DNA from: Pseudanabaena sp. PCC 6802
GTDB lineage: Bacteria; Cyanobacteriota; Cyanobacteriia; Pseudanabaenales; Pseudanabaenaceae
Reading direction: 5' to 3'
DNA: 64,000 nt
Assembly (NCBI RefSeq): GCF_000332175.1
Contig: NZ_KB235910.1
Span: 186,001 to 250,000, forward strand
Shown here one piece after another: positions 23,599-32,981 of this stretch. The position numbers and the translations under genes are program-made. Every line of letters begins with the position of its first letter. Position 1 is the stretch's first letter. The notes beneath the pieces were generated by a model. That model was not told the origin of the DNA. It did no database searches and was given only the letters and a program-made list of their open reading frames with translations.

Positions 23599-25533
23599 AT
23601 GCCAACTTACAAAACTCCTGATGTTTACGTAGAAGAAATTTCGATCTTTCCGCCCTCGGTAGCAGAAGTCGAAACTGCGATTCCCGCTTTCATTGGCTAT
23701 ACTGCCAAAGCAACCAAACTCTCAGGGAACGATCTCCTGGAAATTCCTACAAAAATCAGTTCGTTACTCGACTTCGAGACTTATTTTGGCAAAGCAGCCA
23801 AGATAAATCTTTCCGAAGTTGTAATTGATGAAAATAATAATTTCCTCAGATCTAGTTTTACCAACAATTACTATTTGTACGACAGCATCAGGTTGTTCTT
23901 TGATAATGGTGGTGGGAATTGCTATATAGTAGCCGTAGGTTTTTACTCAGAACCAGTAGACCAAGAGAAATTGAAGAAGGGTATAGATGCGTTAAAGAAA
24001 TACGATGAGCCTACCATTCTCCTTTTTCCGGATGCTGCTGGACTAGATGCTGACAAGCTGAGCGCTGTTCAGATTCATGCACTCTCTCAGTGCGCCAAGC
24101 TTGGCGATCGCGTAGGTATTTTGGATACCCGAAGTAATGACCTTAATGGAACCTCTTTCCGTGAAAAAATCGGCATTAATAACCTTAAATACGGAGCTGC
24201 CTACACACCCTGGCTGAAAGTCAATTATCCGAAGAATGTGTCTTATAAAGATGTGAAATCAGCGATCAAAAAAGGGGCTGCAACGGTTAACTTGAACACA
24301 TTGACCACTGATACTGAGATTCAAGCTGCTATTACAAGATTAGATGTGGCATTATCCGATACCGATGCTCTTAATAGCCAAATCACAACACGGTTGGCAG
24401 GTATTGCATCGCTCACAGCCAGATACGATACGTTACTTACCGCCTATAAAAATAGTAAAACGCTTGCCAATATGCAGGCACTTTTCGGGTTCTTGTTTGA
24501 AATCGCCAGTCTTATAGATGGTTTCCTTGATTCGATTATTGGAGTAAAAGGCACTGAGCTGAAGAAAAACATCGAAGACTCAGTCACCAATTCCCTCAAA
24601 AATGCTTTTGGTGAACTGATCGGCAATGAAAAGGAACTGGACGGAAAAGTAGATGGCGCTTATACTCCGCAATGGGAAGTCGATCCCGATCCATCTGCTA
24701 CCCAATGGGGTAACATATTTACTTCATCATCACCAGCGGCTTCAACAACAGCAATTCCTAGTACGGCGACTACCGATGAGACCAGATCTGCTGCTCTGCT
24801 GCCCAACATCAACAAAAACTTCAGTCTGATTAATGAAGCGATCAACAGTTTTATCTCAGGTGCTTTAGGATATGTGAGTACCTACGAGAAAAGCTTGTAC
24901 GACAGGTACCCAATTTATCAGAATATAATTAGAGGTATCAATGACACTTCAACTACTATTCCACCCAGTGGTGCGATCGCTGGAATCTACGCAATGGTGG
25001 ACGGACAGCGCGGTGTGTGGAAAGCTCCAGCCAATGTGAGTCTAGCTAGCGTGATTGAACCGACTTATAACTTCGATCTATCCGAAACGGATAGCTTGAA
25101 TGTTGACGCGAATGCTGGTAAATCCATCAACGCCATCCGATCGCTTACGGGTAAAGGGACATTAGTTTTAGGGGCGCGGACACTGGCAGGAAACGATAAT
25201 GAATGGCGCTATATTTCGGTGCGTCGCTTTTTCAATATGGTCGAAGAGAGCGTCAAGAAATCCACTTTCTGGGCGGTGTTTGAGCCGAACGATGCCAATA
25301 CCTGGGTGAAAGTGCGCGGTATGATTGAAAACTACCTCAACCAAAAATGGCGCGAAGGTGCCCTGGCCGGAGCTACTCCCAAAGATGCCTTTTTTGTGAA
25401 ATGCGGCCTGGGGATTACTATGACCGCTCAAGATATCCTTGAAGGCAGAATGAATGTGGAAATTGGCATGGCAGTCGTGCGTCCGGCGGAATTCATTATT
25501 TTGAAGTTCTCACACAAATTGCAGACATCTTAA
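23599..25533 (+). CDS. eCIS contractile sheath protein (Cis2/Pvc2-like)
   Basis: 644 aa. The start PTYKTPDVYVEEISIFPPSVAEVETAIPAFIGYT is the canonical phage/eCIS sheath N-terminus. The C-terminal ~170 residues (GKGTLVLGARTLAGNDNEWRYISVRRFFNMVEESVKK, then NVEIGMAVVRPAEFIILKFSHK) are the conserved sheath core. It forms the contracting outer tube. It is long: residues ~225-460 are an insertion with helices, a hydrophobic stretch (FGFLFEIASLIDGFLDSIIG) and a Ser/Thr/Ala-rich linker, absent from short sheaths of ~350-480 aa. This domain would face outward. It is the only sheath gene in the window. Confidence 0.93.
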   Translation: MPTYKTPDVYVEEISIFPPSVAEVETAIPAFIGYTAKATKLSGNDLLEIPTKISSLLDFETYFGKAAKINLSEVVIDENNNFLRSSFTNNYYLYDSIRLFFDNGGGNCYIVAVGFYSEPVDQEKLKKGIDALKKYDEPTILLFPDAAGLDADKLSAVQIHALSQCAKLGDRVGILDTRSNDLNGTSFREKIGINNLKYGAAYTPWLKVNYPKNVSYKDVKSAIKKGAATVNLNTLTTDTEIQAAITRLDVALSDTDALNSQITTRLAGIASLTARYDTLLTAYKNSKTLANMQALFGFLFEIASLIDGFLDSIIGVKGTELKKNIEDSVTNSLKNAFGELIGNEKELDGKVDGAYTPQWEVDPDPSATQWGNIFTSSSPAASTTAIPSTATTDETRSAALLPNINKNFSLINEAINSFISGALGYVSTYEKSLYDRYPIYQNIIRGINDTSTTIPPSGAIAGIYAMVDGQRGVWKAPANVSLASVIEPTYNFDLSETDSLNVDANAGKSINAIRSLTGKGTLVLGARTLAGNDNEWRYISVRRFFNMVEESVKKSTFWAVFEPNDANTWVKVRGMIENYLNQKWREGALAGATPKDAFFVKCGLGITMTAQDILEGRMNVEIGMAVVRPAEFIILKFSHKLQTS

Positions 25534-25564
25534 GAGTTTTTCGAGCAAAAGATATCAATGGGTA

Positions 25565-25624
25565 GGGGCAGGTTTAGCCCAAATCCAATATCTCTACCCT
25601 AAGATCGACCGCAAAACCTGCCCC
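25565..25624. repeat. Long-range stem-loop between sheath and tube genes
   Basis: GGGGCAGGTTT (25565-25575) is fully complementary to AAACCTGCCCC (25614-25624), an 11-bp stem with a 38-nt loop, in the 157-bp gap after the sheath gene. There is no following T-run. It may be an RNA processing or stability element that sets the sheath:tube ratio, or just a dispersed repeat. Confidence 0.5.
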
Positions 25625-25690
25625 AAAAATGTTTTATTTCCCCGAATCCCGCGATCGCAAACTAATCCAAATTAAGCAGAAGAAAGAATT

Positions 25691-26131
25691 ATGGCTGACA
25701 AACTATATCCCCTTCCCGTCTTTCATTTCCGCGTCGAGTTCGGCACGGAACAACTGGGCTTTACCGAAGTGGCTGGATTAACCCAAGAAATCCAGGCGAT
25801 CGAATATAGAGCTGGTGATTTTCCCGAATTTTCTTCGATCAAAATGCCAGGTTTGAGAAAGTTCAACAATATCACGCTCAAACGCGGCATCATGCAAAGC
25901 GATAACAAGTTCTTTCAATGGCTGATTAGTGGCATGAAGTTGAGCAAGGTAGATAGAAAAGATCTCACGATCAGCCTGCTCAACGAAAAGCACGAGCCAG
26001 TCATGAGTTGGAAAGTTACAAGGGCTTTTCCGGTTAAGTTAGAGGGACCGCAACTAAAAGCGACTGGCAATGAAGTCGCGATCGAATCGCTCGAAATTGC
26101 CCACGAAGGTCTAGAAGTGGAGAATCTCTAG
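25691..26131 (+). CDS. eCIS inner tube protein 1 (Cis1/Pvc1-like)
   Basis: 146 aa, typical tube length. PVFHFRVEFGTEQLGFTEVAGLTQEIQAIEYRAGD and LKRGIMQSDNKFFQWLISG are the T4 gp19-like tail-tube landmarks. Hexamers of this protein stack to form the rigid inner tube that carries cargo. It is followed immediately, with a 1-nt overlap, by a second tube gene. Confidence 0.93.
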   Translation: MADKLYPLPVFHFRVEFGTEQLGFTEVAGLTQEIQAIEYRAGDFPEFSSIKMPGLRKFNNITLKRGIMQSDNKFFQWLISGMKLSKVDRKDLTISLLNEKHEPVMSWKVTRAFPVKLEGPQLKATGNEVAIESLEIAHEGLEVENL

Positions 26132-26574
26132 TGGTCTACTATCCACCAGTTGGGTTTCATTTTAAAGTCGAGGTGCAGGATCTGGCCGCCACCGCTAATG
26201 ATGTCTGCTTCACGGAAGTCAGCGGACTCTCAGTCGAAATGGGTACTGAGGAAATAGCCGAAGGAGGAGAAAATCGCTTTATCCAGAAATATCCCACCCG
26301 CACCAAATACCCAGAATTGGTGTTGAAGCGCGGACTGCTGGTTAATTCAAAGGTGACAGATTGGATTCAACAGTGTCTGGAAGGTTACAAAATTCAACCC
26401 AAAGATATCTTCATTAAACTACTGAATGAAGAACACCAACCCCTACTGACGTGGAACGTAGTTAAAGCTTATCCTACCAAATGGGCTGTGAGCGATCTGA
26501 ATGCCTCAAATAATGCCATAGTGATCGAGACCTTGCAGTTCTTTTATCAATATTTCACCCTGGTCAAATCTTAA
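26131..26574 (+). CDS. eCIS inner tube protein 2 (Cis5/Pvc5-like)
   Basis: 147 aa from the GTG at 26131, which shares its G with the TAG of the previous gene. FHFKVEVQDLAATANDVCFTEVSGLSVEM and LKRGLLVNSKVTDWIQQCLEG are again gp19-like. By analogy with Pvc5 it probably forms the tube's first ring(s), next to the spike hub. The 1-nt TAGTG overlap implies coupled translation, and the weak start may keep its level below that of tube 1. Confidence 0.88.
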   Translation: MVYYPPVGFHFKVEVQDLAATANDVCFTEVSGLSVEMGTEEIAEGGENRFIQKYPTRTKYPELVLKRGLLVNSKVTDWIQQCLEGYKIQPKDIFIKLLNEEHQPLLTWNVVKAYPTKWAVSDLNASNNAIVIETLQFFYQYFTLVKS

Positions 26575-26584
26575 ATATATCGTA

Positions 26585-26599
26585 GTGGGCATTGCCCAC
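26585..26599. repeat. Hairpin after the tube genes
   Basis: GTGGGC-ATT-GCCCAC, a perfect 6-bp GC-rich hairpin 10 bp after the second tube gene and 63 bp before the DUF5908 ATG. There is no U-tract, so it is not a standard terminator. With 25565-25624 it brackets the tube genes. Confidence 0.45.
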
Positions 26600-26661
26600 C
26601 CGCACCGTTTCAGTGACATTCCGCCTTAGTTTCTTAGTGAAATCGCAGGAGAGAATTTCTC

Positions 26662-26823
26662 ATGGCAATAGTTGTTGATGAAGTAGTTATCTCAGTAGAT
26701 GTGAGCAATCAAGCTTCAGGTGGGGCAACTGCTCCTGCCACAGGTACCGCCGATAAGCAAACCATTATTAATGAATGTGTCGAACGAATACTTGACATCC
26801 TCAGACAAAAGGAGGAGCGCTAA
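26662..26823 (+). CDS. Small eCIS protein, DUF5908 type
   Basis: 53 aa from the ATG at 26662 (GGAGAG upstream), ending in TAA 3 bp before the next ATG. MAIVVDEVVISVDVSNQA, a Gly/Ala/Thr linker, then IINECVERILDILRQKEER match the layout of the short DUF5908 proteins seen in eCIS operons: an N-terminal strand and a C-terminal charged helix. The role is unproven; it may assist the LysM hub protein that follows. Confidence 0.75.
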   Translation: MAIVVDEVVISVDVSNQASGGATAPATGTADKQTIINECVERILDILRQKEER

Positions 26824-26826
26824 ACC

Positions 26827-27498
26827 ATGAGCGATAAGGGAACGCTAGAAAAATTAACAATTCTATCCTACGAAAAAGCGGACTATTCCGATCCAAAGCC
26901 AGAGGGTAGATTTGAAGCCTATGTCAATCCGAGTGAAATCACCATAGCCTATGAGATTGAATATGACAGCGCTCAAGGTTCGGGTACGACTAACAGTCGG
27001 ATGACTTTTAAAAAAGCAAAACCCGGCGATCTTTCGCTTACCTTCTTTCTCGATGGCACGGGCGCTAATGGCAAACAAATCGACGTACAAAAGAAAATAG
27101 AGGAGTTCCAACTCGCCACGGGTTACAGTGGCAAAATTCACCGCACAAAATATCTGAAAGTGATGTGGGGAACTCTGCAAATCAAGCGCTGCGTCCTCAA
27201 AAGTGCCTCGATCGCCTACAAACTTTTCCAACCCAATGGCATTCCCTTACGGGCAGTAATTACTGCCAATTTTACCGATAACTCCGACGATAAAACTCGT
27301 CAAGCGATCGCCCAAGACCAATCGTCCGATCTGACCCACGTACGCCTTGTAAAAGCAGGCGATACCTTGCCTGGTTTGTGCTATCAAATCTACGAAGATC
27401 CTAGCTACTATTTAGAAGTCGCCCGCGCCAACAAGATCGCTAACTTCCGCAGTCTCACCCCCGGCACCAAAATTTTCTTTCCCCCCTTGGAGAAGTAA
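26827..27498 (+). CDS. eCIS LysM-domain baseplate hub protein (Cis7/Pvc7-like)
   Basis: 223 aa. The N-terminal ~150 residues are the gp53/Pvc7-like domain (EAYVNPSEITIAYEIEYD). The C-terminal ~50 residues are a LysM module (VRLVKAGDTLPGLCYQIYEDPSYYLEVARANKI, then LTPGTKIFFPP). It joins the first tube ring to the spike in characterised eCIS. The spike gene follows 2 bp later. Confidence 0.88.
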   Translation: MSDKGTLEKLTILSYEKADYSDPKPEGRFEAYVNPSEITIAYEIEYDSAQGSGTTNSRMTFKKAKPGDLSLTFFLDGTGANGKQIDVQKKIEEFQLATGYSGKIHRTKYLKVMWGTLQIKRCVLKSASIAYKLFQPNGIPLRAVITANFTDNSDDKTRQAIAQDQSSDLTHVRLVKAGDTLPGLCYQIYEDPSYYLEVARANKIANFRSLTPGTKIFFPPLEK

Positions 27499-27500
27499 AA

Positions 27501-29243
27501 ATGCCAGAAACTCGAACTTTACCTATTCCTACCGAACATCGTGAATTTACCGTCAAGGTGGATGGTAAAGCCGTGGGACGCGAACACCAGTTATTAGCGG
27601 TGTATGTCATCAAGGCGGTGAATAAGATTGCTTCTGCTCGCTTGGTCTATCTAGACGGGTCTGCCGCTGCCAGCAATTTTCCCTTGAGTAATACGGATAC
27701 ATTTATTCCAGGCAAAGCCATTGAGATTCTAGCTGGGACTGACAAAGATCCGGTTTCCCTGTTCAAAGGAATCGTAATTCGACAACAGTTGAAAGTGCGC
27801 GACCATACTGCGCCTCAGTTAGTAGTGGAATGCCGTCACCCCGCTGCGAAGCTGACGGTAGGCCGCAAGAATGCCTACTTTTTCGATAAAACTGACAGCG
27901 ACATTATTAGCGATCTGCTTAAAAAGGCGAAGGTTGAATCGGACGTAGAGATGTCATCTGTAACTCACAAGCAACAGGTGCAGTATCACTGTACAGATTG
28001 GGATTTCCTGCTAGCACGCGCCGAGGCGAATGGCAAACTCGTACTTACAAATGACAAGCAAGTAAAGGTAAAAGCACCTGTTTTGGGCGGCAAGCCAGTC
28101 TGTACGCTCCAGTTTGGTGCCACGATTTTGGAGTTAGACGCCGAAATCGACGCTCGCCTGCAATACAAGGCGGTTAAGAGCCTGACCTGGGATTCTGCTC
28201 AGCAAGCTACTTTGGAGAAGAATGCCGCAGATCCTAAATTCAAGTCGTCGGGTAATTTGAGCAGTCAGAATCTGGCTGCGGCAGTGAACCTGGATTACTA
28301 TCGACTTCAACATGTGGCGGTCAGCGAGGATGAGGCACAGGCATGGGCGAATGCCCACTGGCTAAAATCCCAAATGAGCAAGGTGAGCGGTCGAGTCAAA
28401 TGCGAAGGCATTCCTACGGTGAATCCCGGCGATATCGTCACCTTGAGTGGAGTGGGCGATCGCTACAACGGCAACGTATTTGTGACGGGCGTGCGCCAGG
28501 ACTTTGACCTAGTGCAAGGTTGGAAAACCCACATCCAATTTGGCAGTGTAGAAAAATGGTTGATGGAGGAAAATGCTGTTTCCGCACCCAAAGCATCTGC
28601 TCTTCTACCAGGCGTAAATGGCTTGCAGATTGGAGTGGTGGTGAGTAATGAAGATCCCGATGGCGAACATCGCGTGCGCGTGAAAATGCCATTGGTGAAC
28701 GATCGCGAAGATGGCACCTGGGCGCGGGTGGCGGCAGTCGATGCGGGTAGCGATCGCGGTTTCTTTTTCCGTCCCGAGGTTGGAGATGAAGTGGTGTTGG
28801 GTTTCTTGAATGACGATCCTCGGCAGGCAGTGATTTTGGGAATGTTGCACAGCAGTGCGAAACCAGCACCATTAAAAGGATCGGATGACAATCACGAGAA
28901 GGTATATCAAAGTCGCTCCAAAATGAAACTTTATTTCCACGACAAGCAGAAGGCGATCGCGTTGGAAACGCCCGCAGGCAACAAGCTGACGTTAAACGAG
29001 GAAGATAAAGCGATTAAAATTGAAGATCAGAATGGCAACAAAATTACGATGGATCGGGACGGTATCAAAATTGAGAGTAGCAAAGCGATCTCGCTCAAGG
29101 CTGGAACAGAGTTGACCATTGAGTCGGGAACATCACTAAATGCCAAAGGAGGAACAAATTTGAAGTTAACAGGCACATCGGGAACAGAACTATCCAGCAC
29201 AGCCACGACCACAATCAAAGGTGGTCTAGTCCAAATTAACTAA
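27501..29243 (+). CDS. eCIS VgrG-like spike (Cis8/Pvc8-like)
   Basis: 580 aa. Residues ~1-350 are the gp27-like hub (RTLPIPTEHREFTVKVDGK, then VQYHCTDWDFLLARAEANGK). Residues ~370-460 are the gp5-like OB domain (VVSNEDPDGEHRVRVKMPL, then GSDRGFFFRPEVGDEVVLGFLNDDPRQAVILGML). The rest is a triple beta-helix needle with regular GNKLTLNEEDKAIKIEDQNGNK-type repeats. It trimerises under the inner tube; a PAAR tip gene follows 9 bp later. No C-terminal effector extension is visible. Confidence 0.93.
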   Translation: MPETRTLPIPTEHREFTVKVDGKAVGREHQLLAVYVIKAVNKIASARLVYLDGSAAASNFPLSNTDTFIPGKAIEILAGTDKDPVSLFKGIVIRQQLKVRDHTAPQLVVECRHPAAKLTVGRKNAYFFDKTDSDIISDLLKKAKVESDVEMSSVTHKQQVQYHCTDWDFLLARAEANGKLVLTNDKQVKVKAPVLGGKPVCTLQFGATILELDAEIDARLQYKAVKSLTWDSAQQATLEKNAADPKFKSSGNLSSQNLAAAVNLDYYRLQHVAVSEDEAQAWANAHWLKSQMSKVSGRVKCEGIPTVNPGDIVTLSGVGDRYNGNVFVTGVRQDFDLVQGWKTHIQFGSVEKWLMEENAVSAPKASALLPGVNGLQIGVVVSNEDPDGEHRVRVKMPLVNDREDGTWARVAAVDAGSDRGFFFRPEVGDEVVLGFLNDDPRQAVILGMLHSSAKPAPLKGSDDNHEKVYQSRSKMKLYFHDKQKAIALETPAGNKLTLNEEDKAIKIEDQNGNKITMDRDGIKIESSKAISLKAGTELTIESGTSLNAKGGTNLKLTGTSGTELSSTATTTIKGGLVQIN

Positions 29244-29252
29244 AGAAATCCT

Positions 29253-29531
29253 ATGCCAGCAGCAGTAAGAGTCGGAGATCTCAGCAATCACGGTGGCACT
29301 ATTATCGGCCCCGGAGTCAGCAATGTCTTAATTAGCGGCCAACCAGCCGCTGTCGCAGGCGACGGCCACATCTGCTCGCTCCCACCGATCGGCCATCAAC
29401 CCACCGCCAGCATTTTCCCAATGGGTAGCGCGAAAGTATTCATCGGCGGCAGACCCGCATTACGGACATCCGATGCCTGCTTATGCGGAGCAATGGCAGC
29501 TGTGGGCGCACCAACAGTGACGATCGATTAA
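29253..29531 (+). CDS. PAAR-domain spike tip (Cis10/Pvc10-like)
   Basis: 92 aa, a PAAR domain without extension: MPAAVRVGDLSNHGGTIIGPG, then QPAAVAGDGHICSLPPIGH and AKVFIGGRPALRTSDACLCGA. The His and Cys residues are those that bind zinc at the apex of the cone in other PAAR proteins. It sharpens the spike. No toxin is fused, so effectors are likely carried elsewhere in the particle. Confidence 0.92.
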   Translation: MPAAVRVGDLSNHGGTIIGPGVSNVLISGQPAAVAGDGHICSLPPIGHQPTASIFPMGSAKVFIGGRPALRTSDACLCGAMAAVGAPTVTID

Positions 29532-29568
29532 AGGCCATTAAAAGCAATTCAAGGGAGAATAAAGTACA

Positions 29569-30006
29569 ATGCCAGACCTAGCCTACACATCATTTCTGGG
29601 AACAGGTTGGAGTTTTCCACCTGAGTTTGTGATGGAGACGGGCGAAGTCGTGATGACAGCAGACGAAGAAGATATTAAAGCCAGTCTGAATATCCTATTT
29701 GGGACTGCGATCGGCGAACGGTTTTTCAATCCTCAATACGGACTCGATATGCAGGAAATTCTGTTTGAGCCGATGAGTACCACCATAAAAACCTATCTGA
29801 GCGATCGCATTAAGATAGCAATCTTAATCTACGAACCACGAATTGAGTTGTTGTCGTTAGATCTCGATACAACAGCTCAAAATGAAGGTAAGATCGGCAT
29901 TGTCATGGAATATAAAGTGCGAGCTACCAATTCGCGCTACAACCTCGTTTATCCGTTCAGTATCACTGACGGCAACGAAGTCAGGGGAGTGCTGGGAAAT
30001 TTGTAA
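29569..30006 (+). CDS. gp25-like baseplate protein (Cis9/Pvc9-like)
   Basis: 145 aa. DIKASLNILFGTAIGERFFNPQYGLDMQEILFEP is the gp25/GPW family core, which includes the ExR-type motif (GER) that initiates sheath polymerisation. It is a baseplate component connecting wedges to sheath. Confidence 0.9.
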   Translation: MPDLAYTSFLGTGWSFPPEFVMETGEVVMTADEEDIKASLNILFGTAIGERFFNPQYGLDMQEILFEPMSTTIKTYLSDRIKIAILIYEPRIELLSLDLDTTAQNEGKIGIVMEYKVRATNSRYNLVYPFSITDGNEVRGVLGNL

Positions 30007-30021
30007 AGGCGGCAACCTAAC

Positions 30022-32979
30022 ATGGCTGAACAAGACATTATCCAGAATCTCATCTTTCAACTCGGGCAAAGCCAAAGCGATCGCCTGCCTAAGGAGTTGG
30101 GAACTCACTTTGCTGACATCGACGAGCGCACCACAGCAGATCTGCTGCGCTTTACCAAAGCATTGGCAGAATTTGTCAACTATTATCGCCATAGTTCTGA
30201 TGCTCCAATTGGTGACTGGCGTAATTTTTTCCCTAAAGAGTCGGAGATCGATGCGATCGCAGAACTGTTAAAAAACGAAAATACCAATACAGCCAGCACA
30301 TCCCCTCATCTAGCTCTGTTTCTAGCATTTCTAGAGCTTTACAAACAGCCCCAAAGCATTATCAACCAGATTACGGCACGCCATCTCGATTTTTATTATC
30401 AAGACGTATTGCGGCTGCAAAAGAAAACGGCAATTCCAGACAAAGTACATCTATTAATCGAACTCAAAAAAAATGTCGCTCCCATTCGCATTGCACCAGA
30501 AAATTTATTCTCAGCCGGAAATGATGCCACAAATGTGGAATTGCTCTACGCACCAACGCGGGAAACCATCGTAAATTCTGCCAAAGTCGAGTCATTGCGT
30601 TCCCTATTTTTCGATCGGCAGGGACGCGGCACGATTCGCTATGCCCCAATCGCTAATTCTTCGGATGGCTTGGGTGGGAAGCTAAAGGAAACCGATCCCA
30701 AATGGTCTGGCTTTGGCGATCGGAACCTACCTCCGGCGGAAGTGGGATTTGCGATCGCCTCTCCCGTGTTGCGGATGCAAGAAGGTACTCGCAAGATCGA
30801 CGTATCTCTGCAGTTGACTGATGTAGATGCAACGCAACTAAATAATGCTTCGCTCCATCAGGCTTTTGACGTATCGATAACTGGTGCCAAAAACTGGCTG
30901 GGGACATATACTGTTTCTCCCAGTTTGAGCGTTGGAAATATGCTGATATTCAGTTTTACGGTGCCGGAGACTGAAGCTGCAATAGTTGACTACGACCCTA
31001 CAATTCACGGCTATTCCTACAGCGATCGGTTGCCAGTCTTAAAGATCTTGTTAAGAGCAAATAATCCCAACCTCGGCTATCGCGACTTCAGAAATGTGAC
31101 GCTGCAAACTGCCACTATCTCAGTGGAAGTATCGAATATTACTGCGCTGCAATTAGAAAGCGATAGTGGTACGCTCGATCCGAAAAAAGCTTTTTTACCA
31201 TTTGGACCCCAGCCGACTGCGGGTTCGCGTTTCCTCATCGACTATCCAGAAGCATTGGCAAAGAAACTATCTGAAATAACCCTAAAAGTACAGTGGAAAG
31301 ATGCACCGACAGATTTTTCAAGCCGTTACAGTGGTTATGGAGTCAGTGTCAATAACAGTTCCTTTACTGCCGCTGTTGCCTTCAACGATGGTGGCAGTTG
31401 GGTAAATGCAAGTACTGGAGTACAATTATTTAACTCTAGTAATGCTACTGCGCTGCATACCTTGACTTTGCCACCCAGGAGTGGAGAGATCGCCCTCTTC
31501 CTCGAACGAGATTTTCTCCACTCTACCTATCGCACTAAATATGTCGAATATGTAGTGAAGTATAGCAAAGAAGGGAAAGATTTGACGATTTTAAAGGAAC
31601 CCTACACCCCCACAATTCAAAGCATCTCACTAGCCTACAAAGCTCATTCCGATACGGTCAATATTTCCTCCACTGCACCCAATGATTTCGCGAATTCATG
31701 CCTGCACTTCTTTCACATCAGTTACTTCGGACAGATGCGAGAGCATGGCTATCAACGCCAACAGATCGAGGATCGGATTCGGTCAGGCATCAACACAGTA
31801 GTTCCACTCCTACCGAGTTACAGCCATGCTGGCGAGCTTTTAATCGGCTTGAGTCAATTAAATGGCGGAGATAGCGTCGGCGTATTATTTCAGGTGGCAG
31901 AAGGCACCGCCAATCCGGATTTGCCCTCCGAAGACCTCCAGTGGTTTGTCTTATGCGATAACTATTGGAAGCCACTCAACCGCTCTGAGGTCTTACTGGA
32001 TACAACAAATCGGCTTCTCACTAGCGGCATAATTCAATTTGTTATTCCCCCCGAAGCAACAACTCACAATACGATTTTGCCCAGCGGGTCGATCTGGCTC
32101 AAAGCCGCCATTAGAATTAGTCCCGCGATCGCAGATAATGTCACTGCTGTTTGTCAGCTAGTTGATGTCATCGCTAATGCTGTGGAAGTACAATTTGCGA
32201 ATCGAGATAACGACCCTCGTCATCTCCTGACTGCCCTCCCACCTGGCAAGATTACCAAACTTGAGAACGGACTCTCCGCAGTCAAGACGGTGCAACAACC
32301 CTACGCCTCCTTTGGCGGTAGTGCCGAGGAAATTGACGATGCATTTCACGCCCGCGTCTCCGAGCGACTGCGTCACAAGAACCGCGCGATCGCGGCATGG
32401 GATTACGAACGCCTGATTCTGGAAGCTTTTTCCAAGGTACATCAAGTTAAATGCATTCCCCACGCCAAGGAAAATGCCTGGCTTGTCCCCGGCCATGTCT
32501 TAATCGTAGTTATTCCCGATCTCAAGCACAAAAACACCATGAATCTGCTGGAACCAAAGGTGGATGCGGATACGATCGACCGCATTACCACCTACGTGCA
32601 AAAGCGAGCGGGGATGCAGGTAAAGATACAGGTAAAAAATCCACGCTATCAGAGGATTCAGATGGATTTTAAAGTCGAATTTTACCCTGGCTATGAATTT
32701 AACTACTACAAAACTCAACTAGATCGGGAGATCGTGCGATTCCTATCCCCTTGGGCGTATGAAAGCGATCGCGATATTTCCTTTGGTGGCAAAATTTATA
32801 AATCAGTTATCCTGGATTTTGTGGAGGATTTGCCCTATGTCGATTATGTCACGGATTTTAAAATGTACAGTCCCATTGCAGGCACGACTAAAAATATCGA
32901 TCTGAATGAGATACAGCCACACACGCCCGATACAATTCTTGTTTCCATCTCCAATCACATAATTAATCCCGTAACCTAG
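30022..32979 (+). CDS. Baseplate wedge protein, gp6/J-like (Cis11/Pvc11-like)
   Basis: 985 aa, typical for this subunit. An N-terminal ~170-residue helical region leads to beta-rich middle domains. The C-terminal part has the baseplate J-like core: AEEIDDAFHARVSERLRHKNRAIAAWDYERLILEAFSKVHQVKCIPH, then VDADTIDRITTYVQKRAGMQVKIQVKNPRYQ. It forms the wedge ring around the hub with the gp7-like protein encoded 2 bp downstream. Confidence 0.9.
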   Translation: MAEQDIIQNLIFQLGQSQSDRLPKELGTHFADIDERTTADLLRFTKALAEFVNYYRHSSDAPIGDWRNFFPKESEIDAIAELLKNENTNTASTSPHLALFLAFLELYKQPQSIINQITARHLDFYYQDVLRLQKKTAIPDKVHLLIELKKNVAPIRIAPENLFSAGNDATNVELLYAPTRETIVNSAKVESLRSLFFDRQGRGTIRYAPIANSSDGLGGKLKETDPKWSGFGDRNLPPAEVGFAIASPVLRMQEGTRKIDVSLQLTDVDATQLNNASLHQAFDVSITGAKNWLGTYTVSPSLSVGNMLIFSFTVPETEAAIVDYDPTIHGYSYSDRLPVLKILLRANNPNLGYRDFRNVTLQTATISVEVSNITALQLESDSGTLDPKKAFLPFGPQPTAGSRFLIDYPEALAKKLSEITLKVQWKDAPTDFSSRYSGYGVSVNNSSFTAAVAFNDGGSWVNASTGVQLFNSSNATALHTLTLPPRSGEIALFLERDFLHSTYRTKYVEYVVKYSKEGKDLTILKEPYTPTIQSISLAYKAHSDTVNISSTAPNDFANSCLHFFHISYFGQMREHGYQRQQIEDRIRSGINTVVPLLPSYSHAGELLIGLSQLNGGDSVGVLFQVAEGTANPDLPSEDLQWFVLCDNYWKPLNRSEVLLDTTNRLLTSGIIQFVIPPEATTHNTILPSGSIWLKAAIRISPAIADNVTAVCQLVDVIANAVEVQFANRDNDPRHLLTALPPGKITKLENGLSAVKTVQQPYASFGGSAEEIDDAFHARVSERLRHKNRAIAAWDYERLILEAFSKVHQVKCIPHAKENAWLVPGHVLIVVIPDLKHKNTMNLLEPKVDADTIDRITTYVQKRAGMQVKIQVKNPRYQRIQMDFKVEFYPGYEFNYYKTQLDREIVRFLSPWAYESDRDISFGGKIYKSVILDFVEDLPYVDYVTDFKMYSPIAGTTKNIDLNEIQPHTPDTILVSISNHIINPVT

Positions 32980-32981
32980 TC

